Origin: Gammaproteobacteria bacterium
GTDB lineage: Bacteria; Pseudomonadota; Gammaproteobacteria; Steroidobacterales; Steroidobacteraceae
Direction: 5' to 3'
Assembly (NCBI GenBank): GCA_010031985.1
Contig: RGYP01000014.1
Location: 1 to 16,041, forward strand
DNA: 16,041 bases
Within the stretch, counting starts at the first letter, position 1. The number at the start of each line of letters is the position of its first letter. Below the pieces are notes generated by a model, which searched no databases, was not told where the DNA came from, and saw nothing but the letters and a program-made list of their open reading frames with translations. Both the position numbers and the translations under genes were made by a program. Below are positions 1-7,370 of this stretch, piece after piece.

Positions 1-2
1 CC

Positions 3-1415
3 GCCGCGGCGGCCGCGGAGGTGCAGTCGACACTGCCCGCGGCCTTGCTCCGACGCAGCAAGCCCCTGTTGCCCGAGGTCAGCGAGCTCGACGTGGTGCG
101 TCACTTCACGCGCTTGTCGCAGCTCAATTTTTCGATCGACACGAACTTCTATCCGCTCGGCTCGTGCACGATGAAATACAACCCCAAGGCCTGCAACCAG
201 TTCGCGATGTTGCCCGAGTTCCTCGCGCGTCATCCGCTGGCGCCGGATTCGCAGGGGCAGGGTTTTCTGTCCTGCATGTTCGAGTTGCAGGAGATGCTCA
301 AAGAAGTGACGGGCATGAAAGCGGTCTCGCTCAATCCCATGGCCGGTGCGCACGGCGAATTTGCGGGCGTCGCCATGATTCGTGCGTATCACCGCGCGCG
401 CGGTGATCTGGCACGCAACGAGATCATCGTCCCGGAGGCAGCGCACGGAACCAATCCGGCCACGGCGACGATGTGCGGTTGCGTCGTGCGCGAGATTCCG
501 GTCGATGCGGAGGGCGACGTCGACATCGCAGCGCTCGAGAACGTGGTCGGACCGAATACCGCTGGCATCATGCTCACCAACCCGTCCACGCTCGGCGTAT
601 TCGAGCGGAAAATTCAGCAAGTGGCGCGCATCGTTCACGGTGCCGGCGGGCTGCTGTACTACGACGGCGCGAATCTCAACGCCATTCTCGGCAAGGTACG
701 TCCGGGCGACATGGGCTTCGACGTCATCCACATGAATCTGCACAAGACCTTTTCCACGCCCCATGGCGGTGGTGGGCCGGGCGCGGGCGCGGTAGGCGTG
801 AGTGCGCGGCTCGAGCCCTTCTTGCCGGTGCCCGTGGTCGGGCGCGAGGGCGAAACCTATCGTTGGCTCACCGAGGCCGATCGCCCGCAGTCGATCGGTC
901 GGCTATCGGCGTTCATGGGCAACGCCGGGGTGTTGCTGCGCGCCTACGTTTACATGCGCATGCTCGGTCGTAGCGGCATGAGTCAGGTTGGCGAGTTCGC
1001 GACGCTGAATGCGAACTACCTGTTGGCAAAGTTGCGCGCGGCAGGTTTCGATTTGGCCTACCCGACGCGCCGCGCGAGTCACGAGTTCATCATCACGCTG
1101 CGCAGGCAGGCCAAGGAATTGAACGTCACCGCGATGGACGTCGCCAAACGGTTGCTCGATTACGGATTTCACGCGCCGACCACCTATTTTCCGTTGTTGG
1201 TGCCGGAGTGTCTGTTGATCGAGCCCACCGAGACCGAGAGTCGAGAAACCCTCGATGCCTTCGTCGAGGCGATGGTCGCCATCCTCGCTGAGGCGGAGGT
1301 CGACGCGTCGAAGCTCAAGGGCGCGCCGTGGACCATGCCGGTACGGCGACTCGATGACGTGCGCGCGGCGAAACAGCTCGAATTGACCTGGAAGCCTGTA
1401 AACTCCGCGGCGTGA
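3..1415 (+). CDS. gcvPB: Glycine dehydrogenase (decarboxylating) subunit 2, 5' end cut by window
   Basis: This is the C-terminal-type subunit of the split P-protein of the glycine cleavage system. With subunit 1 it decarboxylates glycine and passes the aminomethyl group to the lipoyl H-protein in the cytoplasm. Family landmarks are visible: LPEVSELDVVRHFTRLSQ near the start, the YPLGSCTMKYNPK block, and HMNLHKTFSTPHGGGGPGAG with the PLP-binding lysine at bases 744-746. The C-terminal GFHAPTTYFPLL and LIEPTETES blocks are also present. The frame is open to the left edge. The family normally has some further N-terminal residues, so the GTG at 21 is probably internal and the true start lies outside the window. 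The stop overlaps the dgkA start by 4 bases (GTGA). The usual partner gcvPA would be expected just upstream, but this is inference. Confidence 0.96.
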   Translation, partial: AAAAAEVQSTLPAALLRRSKPLLPEVSELDVVRHFTRLSQLNFSIDTNFYPLGSCTMKYNPKACNQFAMLPEFLARHPLAPDSQGQGFLSCMFELQEMLKEVTGMKAVSLNPMAGAHGEFAGVAMIRAYHRARGDLARNEIIVPEAAHGTNPATATMCGCVVREIPVDAEGDVDIAALENVVGPNTAGIMLTNPSTLGVFERKIQQVARIVHGAGGLLYYDGANLNAILGKVRPGDMGFDVIHMNLHKTFSTPHGGGGPGAGAVGVSARLEPFLPVPVVGREGETYRWLTEADRPQSIGRLSAFMGNAGVLLRAYVYMRMLGRSGMSQVGEFATLNANYLLAKLRAAGFDLAYPTRRASHEFIITLRRQAKELNVTAMDVAKRLLDYGFHAPTTYFPLLVPECLLIEPTETESRETLDAFVEAMVAILAEAEVDASKLKGAPWTMPVRRLDDVRAAKQLELTWKPVNSAA

Positions 1416-1786
1416 CGACAACCGATCGCCCGAAACCGACCGGACTCATCCGCCTCGTCAACGCCTTCGGCAATACCTGGAAGGGTTATGTCGGTGCGTT
1501 CCGCGAGGAGGCTGCGTTCCGGCAAGAGCTCGCGCTGTGTGTGGTGCTGTTTCCGCTCGGCTTGTGGCTGGGGCAAAACGGTCTCGAGCGCGCGTTGCTG
1601 GTGGGGCCGATTTTCATCGTCCTGATCGTCGAGTTGCTCAACAGCGGCATCGAGGCGACCGTCGATCGAATCGGGCTCGAGCGCAATCCGCTCTCCGGGC
1701 TCGCCAAAGATCTCGGTTCCGCGGCGGTCTTCACTTCTTTCGCACTACTGGCCGTGATTTGGGCGCTGGTGCTGTTCGATCACTGA
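1412..1786 (+). CDS. dgkA: Diacylglycerol kinase (prokaryotic DgkA type)
   Basis: This is a small integral inner-membrane kinase of 124 aa that phosphorylates diacylglycerol, recycling it to phosphatidic acid. Family marks are EEAAFRQE at residues 32-39, the signature VELLNSGIEATVDR at 73-86, and AKDLGSAAV at 98-106. Three hydrophobic helices are visible at about 41-54, 61-76 and 103-121. Length matches the roughly 120 aa of E. coli DgkA. The start is GTG at 1412, overlapping the gcvPB stop by 4 bases, so translational coupling is likely. No separate promoter was found. Confidence 0.95.
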   Translation: MTTTDRPKPTGLIRLVNAFGNTWKGYVGAFREEAAFRQELALCVVLFPLGLWLGQNGLERALLVGPIFIVLIVELLNSGIEATVDRIGLERNPLSGLAKDLGSAAVFTSFALLAVIWALVLFDH

Positions 1787-1799
1787 TCAAATATTTCCC

Positions 1800-1805
1800 G
1801 GGAGA
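1800..1805 (+). promoter_or_regulatory. Shine-Dalgarno site of the PfkB-family kinase gene
   Basis: GGGAGA lies five bases upstream of the ATG at 1811. It is a clear ribosome binding site in a 24-base gap after dgkA and fixes the start of the kinase gene. The preceding bases (about 1783-1797) are AT-rich and could contain a promoter, but no well-spaced -35/-10 pair was found. Confidence 0.7.
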
Positions 1806-1810
1806 CGAAC

Positions 1811-2749
1811 ATGACGGCGCTAATCTGCGGTTCGGTGGCCTACGACACGGTGATGGTGTTCGAGGGGCACTTCAAAGATCATATCCTTGCGGATCGCATC
1901 CACATGCTGAACGTGGCCTTCCTGGTGCCCGGACTGCGCCGCAATTTCGGCGGCTGCGCGGGCAACATTGCCTACAATCTCAAGCTGCTCGGGGGCGACG
2001 GCAAGGTGATGGCGACGGTCGGGATGGATTTCGGTCCCTACCGCGCCTGGATGCTCGACAACGGTCTGCCGCTCGATCACATCCGTCAGCTCGAGGACGA
2101 ATACACCGCGCAGGCGTATATCACCACCGACGCCGACAACAATCAGATCACGGCCTTCCATCCGGGGGCGATGAATCACGCTCACGTCAACAAGGTGCCG
2201 AAGACCGCCGGCATTCGTCTCGGTATCGTCGCGCCCGAAAGCCACCTCGGCATGTGCGAGCACGCCTCGCAGTTCGCCGCCAACGGCATTCCCTTCATCT
2301 TCGATCCGGGGCAGGCGATGACGCTGCTCGGTCCCGACGATCTGCGCACCATGATCGGTCAGGCCAGTTGGGTGGCGGTCAATGATTACGAAGCGAGTCT
2401 GCTGGTCGAGCGTACTGGCTGGTCGCTCGCGGACATCGCCGGCAAGGTCAAGGCCCTGATCGTGACCCGCGGCTCGCAGGGTTCGCACATCCACGCAGAC
2501 GGAACACTGCACGAGATTCCGCCGGTGAAGCCGGCACAGGTCGCCGATCCCACGGGCTGTGGCGATGCCTATCGCGGCGGATTGCTATTCGGCCTGCAGC
2601 GCGGGCTCGACTGGGCGACGACGGGTCGCATCGCCTCGCTCATGGGTTCGCTCAAGATCGCGCACCACGGTACGCAAAACCATCGCTTTGGTCGCGAGGA
2701 ATTTGCGGGGCTCTACAAACAGGCCTTCGGCGTCGCGCTCGGCGCCTGA
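1811..2749 (+). CDS. PfkB-family carbohydrate/nucleoside kinase (adenosine kinase-like)
   Basis: This 312 aa cytoplasmic kinase belongs to the PfkB (ribokinase/adenosine kinase) superfamily. The N-terminal GSVAYDTVMVF strand and the substrate/lid block NFGGCAGNIAYNL (about 45-57) are typical. The second PfkB signature is DPTGCGDAYRGG at 246-257, with D252 as the expected catalytic base and GCGD forming the anion hole. NNQITAFHPGAM at 110-121 resembles bacterial proteins annotated as adenosine kinases, but the phosphate acceptor (adenosine, ribose or another sugar) cannot be settled from sequence. The start is ATG with a good Shine-Dalgarno. The gene is followed 12 bases later by the DUF72 gene. 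Confidence 0.88.
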   Translation: MTALICGSVAYDTVMVFEGHFKDHILADRIHMLNVAFLVPGLRRNFGGCAGNIAYNLKLLGGDGKVMATVGMDFGPYRAWMLDNGLPLDHIRQLEDEYTAQAYITTDADNNQITAFHPGAMNHAHVNKVPKTAGIRLGIVAPESHLGMCEHASQFAANGIPFIFDPGQAMTLLGPDDLRTMIGQASWVAVNDYEASLLVERTGWSLADIAGKVKALIVTRGSQGSHIHADGTLHEIPPVKPAQVADPTGCGDAYRGGLLFGLQRGLDWATTGRIASLMGSLKIAHHGTQNHRFGREEFAGLYKQAFGVALGA

Positions 2750-2761
2750 CGCGCTCGGGGC

Positions 2762-3754
2762 TTGAGCGGTCAAGTCGATCTTTTCGGCAACGCTGTCCCG
2801 GGGCGTTCGGCGGTTGCTCCCGTCGACCCTGGCGAAGAGTTGCGCGCGCTCGCTGCGCAGATCCCGCGCGGTCTGCGCTTCGGCACGTCCACGTGGTCGT
2901 TCTCGGGCTGGCAGGGCATCGTCTACGACGGCGACTACGACGAGACCAAACTCGCACGCGACGGACTCGTCGCCTATGCGGCGCACCCGCTGTTGCGCAG
3001 CGTCGGAGTCGACCGCAGTTTCTATGCGCCCCTCGACGACAAGACGCTGCAACGCATGGCAGCGGCGACCCGTCCCGACTTCCGATTTTTGATCAAGGCC
3101 CACGCCGCGTTGATGCTGCCGAAGAGCGCGCGCCGCCCCGAATATCTCGAGGGCGTTGCCGACGTGTTTCTCGATGCCGATTACGCGCGACGGGTGGTGA
3201 TCGAGCCCGCGCTGCGCCGACTTGACGAACGACTCGGCGTGATTCTGTTTCAGTTCTCGCCTCTCGGTGAGCGGGTGCTGCGCTACCGTTCCGAATTGCT
3301 GCTGCGCCTCGAAAGCTTTCTCGGTGCCTTGCCGCGCGAGGCGAAGTACGCAGTGGAATGGCGCGATCGCGCGATGCTCGGCGACGATCTCGCCGACCTG
3401 CTTGCGCGTCACGGTGTCGCGCATGGTTACGCGGCGCACCCGCGGTTACCGCCCCTCGACGAGCAGTCGCCCCTCGAAGCCGCCACCGAGTGTCCGCTCG
3501 TCGTTCGCTGGTTGCTCGCACCGGGCCGCGGTTACGAGGAGGCACGTGCGGCCTACGCCCCCTTCGATCGGATCGTCGATCCCGACCTGGCGACGCGTCG
3601 CCGAGTCGCGCAACTCGCGCGCCATGCGCTCGGGCAAGGTCGGCAGGTCATCGTCATCATCAACAACAAGGCCGAGGGCTCGGCACCGCTCTCGGTTGCC
3701 GCGCTGGCCAAAGAATTCGTGCAGACCATGCAAGCGGCGATGGATGAGGGATGA
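2762..3754 (+). CDS. DUF72 (YecE-like) family protein
   Basis: This 330 aa protein belongs to the DUF72/YecE family, a TIM-barrel-like fold of unknown biochemical function. Visible marks are RFGTSTWSFSGWQG (about residues 39-52), the VDRSFYAPLDD block, FRFLIKAHAALMLP (about 108-120), VILFQFSP, YAVEWRD, and the C-terminal VIVIINNKAEGSAP. In the family the last block is normally a 'FNNhxxG' segment with the same position and shape. The likely start is TTG at 2762, because there is no ATG or GTG earlier in this frame that would suit the family N-terminus. The N-terminal extension of about 30 residues (SGQVDLFGN) is also seen in family members. No function is assigned. It ends 5 bases before the aminotransferase remnant. 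Confidence 0.87.
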   Translation: MSGQVDLFGNAVPGRSAVAPVDPGEELRALAAQIPRGLRFGTSTWSFSGWQGIVYDGDYDETKLARDGLVAYAAHPLLRSVGVDRSFYAPLDDKTLQRMAAATRPDFRFLIKAHAALMLPKSARRPEYLEGVADVFLDADYARRVVIEPALRRLDERLGVILFQFSPLGERVLRYRSELLLRLESFLGALPREAKYAVEWRDRAMLGDDLADLLARHGVAHGYAAHPRLPPLDEQSPLEAATECPLVVRWLLAPGRGYEEARAAYAPFDRIVDPDLATRRRVAQLARHALGQGRQVIVIINNKAEGSAPLSVAALAKEFVQTMQAAMDEG

Positions 3755-3758
3755 GCGC

Positions 3759-4592
3759 ATGGATTTGATCTTTGGCCGTCGCATGCTCGTGCACTGGTTG
3801 CTCGATCCGCAAATCGTCCATCTCAATCACGGCACCGTGGGGGCAACGCCGATCACGCAGCGATCGGTGAGCCTGCCGCACCCCGCATGCGCGTCGCGGC
3901 ACGGCGCATCGCCCGGTCTCGGGGCTGCGATGCCGATCAGTTCGTGTGCGTCGACAACGCCACGGCGGGTTGCAATGCGGTGCTGTCGCCACGTACAAGG
4001 CTGCTGATGGTCGATCACATCACGTCGCAGACGGCGTTGGTGTTGCCGCTGGCCGAGATTGCCGCGGTCTGTCGCCGCCGCGGAATTGCGGTACTCGCCG
4101 ATGGCGCGCACGCCCCTGGCGCGATCGAACTCGACATCGAGTCGCTCGGCGTCGACTTCTACGTCGCTAATCTGCACAAGTGGTGGTGGGCGCCGCGCGC
4201 CTGTGGTTTCGTATGGGTTGCCAAATCGCGCGTCACTCAGCTTCGGCCTACCGTGCTGTCCTCGGGTTATCGCAACGGGCTCGCCGCCGAGTTCGACCTG
4301 CCCGGTACGCGCGACCCCTCGAACTGTCTCGCTGCCCCTCATGCCGTCGATCTTTGGCAAAGATGGGGCGGCAAGAAGATTCTCGATTACACGCACGCGC
4401 TGGTACTGTGCAGCGCTGCGCGCCTGTCGAAGGGCTGGGGACGGGATCGAGGCGCCGATCCATGCAGGCCCTGGCGGTTTGAGTTGCCGCATCAGTGCGC
4501 AGATTTACAATGATGACTCGGATTTCGATCGACTCGCCGACGCCATTACCCGGCGTGTGCGCAGGTCGCAGACTTTGCGAGGCAACGCATGA
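3759..4592 (+). pseudogene. Class V aminotransferase (isopenicillin N epimerase-like), degraded by frameshifts and internal deletions
   Basis: Three pieces of a PLP-dependent class V aminotransferase lie in order but in different frames. Piece A (3759 to about 3870) has the N-terminal WLLDPQIVHLNHGTVGATP. Piece B (about 3887-4440, frame shifted) has VDNATAGCNAVL, DHITSQTALVLPL, DGAHAPGAIELD, and NLHKWWWAP with the PLP lysine at 4178-4180, then GTRDPSNCLAAP. Piece C (about 4443-4592, back in frame A) has GIEAPIHAGPGG and RISAQIYNDDSDFDRLADAI. Family sequence is missing at each junction: between GATP and the FVCVDNATAG block, between NAVL and SPRTRLLMVDH (about 3986), and between SKGWG and GIEAP (about 4440). 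The span holds about 278 codons against roughly 390 in the family. Two frame changes rule out an intact enzyme unless the assembly is wrong. The PLP lysine survives, which suggests recent decay. Confidence 0.85.
4484..4511 (+). promoter_or_regulatory. Possible sigma70-like promoter inside the 3' end of the aminotransferase remnant
   Basis: TTGCCG (4484-4489) and TACAAT (4506-4511) are separated by 16 bases, a good match to -35/-10 elements, about 110 bases upstream of sua5. The same bases encode the conserved LSCRISAQIYN segment of the aminotransferase, so the match may be chance. If real, it would let sua5 be expressed independently of the decayed gene. Confidence 0.25.
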
Positions 4593-4621
4593 CCATCGAC
4601 GGACCAACGCAGCCGCGCTGA
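4589..4621 (+). other. Ten-codon mini-ORF bridging the aminotransferase remnant and sua5
   Basis: ATG at 4589 overlaps the TGA of aminotransferase piece C (ATGA, 4589-4592). The mini-ORF encodes MTIDGPTQPR, and its stop TGA (4619-4621) overlaps the sua5 ATG (TGATG, 4619-4623). No Shine-Dalgarno is visible before sua5, so the mini-ORF could pass ribosomes on by stop-start coupling. It may equally be a chance open frame. Confidence 0.25.
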
Positions 4622-5550
4622 TGCCCGGGACTACCAAAGAAATCGACGCGGCGGTGGCGCGCCTGCGCGCAGGCGAGCTCGTGGCGTTTCCGACCGAGAC
4701 CGTCTATGGGCTTGGTGCCGACGCGCGCAACCCCGCTGCCTTGCGCAAGGTTTACGCGCTCAAGGGTCGCCCTGCGACGCACCCCCTCATTTTGCATCTT
4801 CATTCCGCCGACCAACTTTCGAGTTGGGCCGCGCAGGTATCGCCGACGGCACAGCGCCTTGCTGCGCGCTTCTGGCCCGGACCGCTCACGCTCGTGCTGC
4901 GACGCGCCGCCGGCGTCGCCGACGAACTGACGGGAGGGCAGGACACGATCGCGGTGCGCGTGCCTGCACATCCCGTGGCGCGTTCCCTGCTCGCGGCGTT
5001 CGGCAGCGGTATCGCAGCGCCTTCGGCGAACCGCTATGGCCGTGTCTCGCCGACCCGTGCCGCGCACGTGCGCGAAGAATTCGCCGACGATCTGCTCGTG
5101 CTCGAGGGCGGCGATTGTGAGGTCGGGCTGGAGTCCACCATCGTTTCTTTGGTGGGCGAGACGGCGCAGCTGCTGCGGCCCGGTGCGATCTCGAGAGCCG
5201 CGCTCGAGGCCGAGCTCGGCATGCCGTTGCAGCTGCCCGTCGTCGGTACGGCCCCGCGGGTTCCCGGCAGCGTGGCGCAGCATTACGCGCCGCAGACGCC
5301 GCTCACGTTGGTGCCGGCCGGCGCACTCGAAGCCGCCGTCAAGCGGGCAGAGGCCCGTGGCGAACTCGTGGTGACCTTGGCCTGTGCACCGGGGGCCGAT
5401 GCGGTGAGCTACGGCCGCGCGCTGTATGCGGAGCTGCGCAGGCTCGACAAGCAGGGCGCATCGCGTATCCTCGTCGAATCCGTGCCCGAGTCGGCCGACT
5501 GGGATGCGGTGCGCGACCGCCTGACCCGCGCTGCCGCTACATTTCGATGA
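4621..5550 (+). CDS. L-threonylcarbamoyladenylate synthase, Sua5 type
   Basis: This cytoplasmic enzyme makes threonylcarbamoyl-AMP from threonine, bicarbonate and ATP, the first step of the t6A37 tRNA modification. It is 309 aa from ATG 4621. The YrdC/TsaC domain spans about 5-200, with PTETVYGLGADA (24-35), KGRP (48-51), SANRYGRVSPT (135-145) and LESTIVSL (170-177). The linker PGSVAQHYAP (215-224) leads to a shorter C-terminal Sua5 domain (about 228-309), so this is the two-domain Sua5 rather than the short TsaC. The frame is open upstream to 4495. The ATG at 4621 is chosen because the family starts about 20 residues before PTETVYG. The extra upstream residues overlap the aminotransferase remnant. 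It ends 10 bases before the decarboxylase ATG. Confidence 0.93.
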   Translation: MPGTTKEIDAAVARLRAGELVAFPTETVYGLGADARNPAALRKVYALKGRPATHPLILHLHSADQLSSWAAQVSPTAQRLAARFWPGPLTLVLRRAAGVADELTGGQDTIAVRVPAHPVARSLLAAFGSGIAAPSANRYGRVSPTRAAHVREEFADDLLVLEGGDCEVGLESTIVSLVGETAQLLRPGAISRAALEAELGMPLQLPVVGTAPRVPGSVAQHYAPQTPLTLVPAGALEAAVKRAEARGELVVTLACAPGADAVSYGRALYAELRRLDKQGASRILVESVPESADWDAVRDRLTRAAATFR

Positions 5551-5560
5551 GCCGTTGCCG

Positions 5561-6766
5561 ATGAAATCGACCCGTAAGCCGCCGTACCTCGATCCCTTTC
5601 AGCCGCGCGAGATCCGCCGCCTCGTCGGTGAGTTCGGTTCACCGCTGCTGATCGTCGATTGCGAGCGCATCCGTGGACAGTACCGCGAACTTCAGCGGGC
5701 ACTACCTGGCGTCGATCTGCACTATGCCTTGAAGCCGCTGCCGCATCCGGCCGTGGTTCGCACGGTACTCGCTGAGGGCGGCTTTCTCGATCTCGCCACG
5801 ACGGGTGAGGTCGAGCTCGTGCATCGCATGGGCGTCGATCCGAAACTTTGCATCCACACCCATCCGATCAAGCGCGACGTCGACATCCGCTCGGCACTCG
5901 AACGCGGCGTGTGCGTTTTCGTCGCCGACAATCCCGACGAGTTACGCAAGTTCGTGCCGTACGCCGATCGCGCGGAGCTCTTGTTGCGAGTGTCGTTCCG
6001 CAGCCCGGGTGCCGTATCCGACTTGTCGCGCAAGTTCGGTTGCGATCCCGAGGCTTTGCTCGCTCTCGCGCGCCGTGCGCGCGACCTTGGCATCGTGGTG
6101 CGCGGTTTGTCTTTCCACGTGGGCTCGCAGGCGCCCGATCCGGGCAAGCACGTCGAGGCGATCGAGGCCTGCACGCGGCTGCTGACAGCGGCGCGCCGCG
6201 AGCGCCTCGGTCCTTGCGACACGCTCGACATCGGTGGCGGTTTCCCGATCGACTACGCGGCGCGAGCCCCGCAAATCGGCTATTTCTGCAAACCCATCCG
6301 CGCTGCCTTGGCCAAATTGCCGAAGCGCATCCGCGTGATCGCCGAACCCGGTCGATACATCGCGGGACCGAGTGCGATCGGCGTCGCCTCGGTGATGGGC
6401 CGTGCGCGGCGCGAGGGTCGCTGGTGGTATTACCTCGATGATGGTCTGTACGGCTCGTTCAGCGGCCAACTTTTCGACCATGCGCGCTATCCACTCGAGT
6501 CGCTCAAGAAGGGACGACATCGCGAGCCGGCGGTACTCGCCGGACCGACCTGCGACAGCATCGACGTCATCACCGAAAACATTCTGCTGCCCGAACTCGA
6601 TGAGGGCGATCTGCTCGTGGGTCGCGCGATGGGCGCCTACACCTGGGCGAGCGCCTCGGAATTCAATTTTTTCCCGCGTGCCACGGTAGTTTCGGTGAAT
6701 CTCGAGCCCGGCGATCGCGGTAGCGTACTCGCCGTCACCGAGGGTTTCGGAGCACGCAATGCCTGA
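5561..6766 (+). CDS. Fold-type III PLP decarboxylase (ornithine/lysine decarboxylase family)
   Basis: This 401 aa enzyme is of the alanine-racemase-fold (group IV) decarboxylase family and most likely makes putrescine from ornithine. Visible marks are HYALKPLPHP with the PLP lysine K58, FHVGSQ (186-190), DIGGGFP (223-229), EPGRYIAGPS (262-271) and GPTCDSIDVI (328-337). C331 and D332 are the residues that in ornithine decarboxylases act in catalysis and bind the substrate amine. GAYT (358-361) completes the active site. The ornithine-type GPTCDSxD block argues against diaminopimelate decarboxylase, but lysine or mixed specificity is possible. ATG 5561 is preferred over TTG 5555. It overlaps the next gene by 8 bases. 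Confidence 0.88.
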   Translation: MKSTRKPPYLDPFQPREIRRLVGEFGSPLLIVDCERIRGQYRELQRALPGVDLHYALKPLPHPAVVRTVLAEGGFLDLATTGEVELVHRMGVDPKLCIHTHPIKRDVDIRSALERGVCVFVADNPDELRKFVPYADRAELLLRVSFRSPGAVSDLSRKFGCDPEALLALARRARDLGIVVRGLSFHVGSQAPDPGKHVEAIEACTRLLTAARRERLGPCDTLDIGGGFPIDYAARAPQIGYFCKPIRAALAKLPKRIRVIAEPGRYIAGPSAIGVASVMGRARREGRWWYYLDDGLYGSFSGQLFDHARYPLESLKKGRHREPAVLAGPTCDSIDVITENILLPELDEGDLLVGRAMGAYTWASASEFNFFPRATVVSVNLEPGDRGSVLAVTEGFGARNA

Positions 6767-7346
6767 GCGAAAAAAACTTTCGACTGCCGTGAGCCGACGC
6801 AGCTTTTTCTTTGGCGCGGCTGCGGCGGGCGTCGCCTTGCTGGCCGACGGTCCGCAGGCGCTTGCGCGAACTCGCGTCGCGCCGTTACAGGCAGTCGACG
6901 GCGGTTGGCTCGAGTTGTTCAACACCCACACCGCAGAATCTTTGCAGGTGGTTTATCGCTCGAGCGACGGTCTCGTCACCTCGGCGGTCGATCGTCTTCA
7001 GTGGCTGCTGCGCGACCATCGATCAGGTGAGGCGGCGCACATCGACGTCGGACTCTACGACCAGCTCACCGCGCTCGCTGCGGCCGCGCGCGCAGAGCCG
7101 CGCTTCGAGGTGATCTCCGGATATCGCTCGCCGCAGACCAACGCGTCCTTGCATGCGGCCGGCCGGGGCGTGGCGACCCGCAGTCTGCACATGCAGGGTC
7201 GTGCCATCGATGTGCGTTTGCGTGGGGTGTCGACGTCGACGCTGCGCGACTTCGCGCTCGCCGCGGGACGCGGCGGTGTCGGCTATTACCGCCGCAGCGA
7301 TTTCGTTCACATCGACACCGGCCGCGTCCGTCATTGGGCGGGCTGA
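6759..7346 (+). CDS. Tat-exported DUF882/YcbK (MepK-like) murein endopeptidase
   Basis: This 195 aa protein is probably a periplasmic M15-type zinc peptidase. E. coli MepK (YcbK) cleaves 3-3 mDap-mDap cross-links in peptidoglycan. The N-terminus carries a twin-arginine signal: SRRSFFFGAAAAGVALL at residues 12-28 followed by ALAR. The domain holds LELFNTHTAESL (51-62), the M15 block SGYRSPQTN (120-128), SLHMQGRAIDVRL with zinc ligands H144 and D151 (142-154), and FVHIDTGRVRHW with H184 (182-193). Length matches family members (about 180 aa). The start overlaps the decarboxylase stop by 8 bases, so the two are probably co-translated. It is followed by a 24-base gap and the ComB-like gene. Confidence 0.9.
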   Translation: MPERKKLSTAVSRRSFFFGAAAAGVALLADGPQALARTRVAPLQAVDGGWLELFNTHTAESLQVVYRSSDGLVTSAVDRLQWLLRDHRSGEAAHIDVGLYDQLTALAAAARAEPRFEVISGYRSPQTNASLHAAGRGVATRSLHMQGRAIDVRLRGVSTSTLRDFALAAGRGGVGYYRRSDFVHIDTGRVRHWAG

Positions 7347-7370
7347 AGTCTGCCGCGGACGGTCGAGCCG

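Noticed and set aside
21..23. GTG at 21 as the start of the glycine decarboxylase subunit
   Set aside because: The frame is open to the left edge and the family has further N-terminal residues, so the gene is treated as partial.
1383..1404. TTGACC and TAAACT before dgkA as a promoter
   Set aside because: The spacing is only 10 bases, far short of the usual 16-18.
3759..4592. Reading the three aminotransferase pieces as three real small genes
   Set aside because: Each piece matches a different part of one family in the right order, which fits one broken gene better than three small ones.
4495..4620. Upstream in-frame extension of sua5 to ATG 4495
   Set aside because: It overlaps the aminotransferase C-terminal piece and adds residues not seen in Sua5 proteins.
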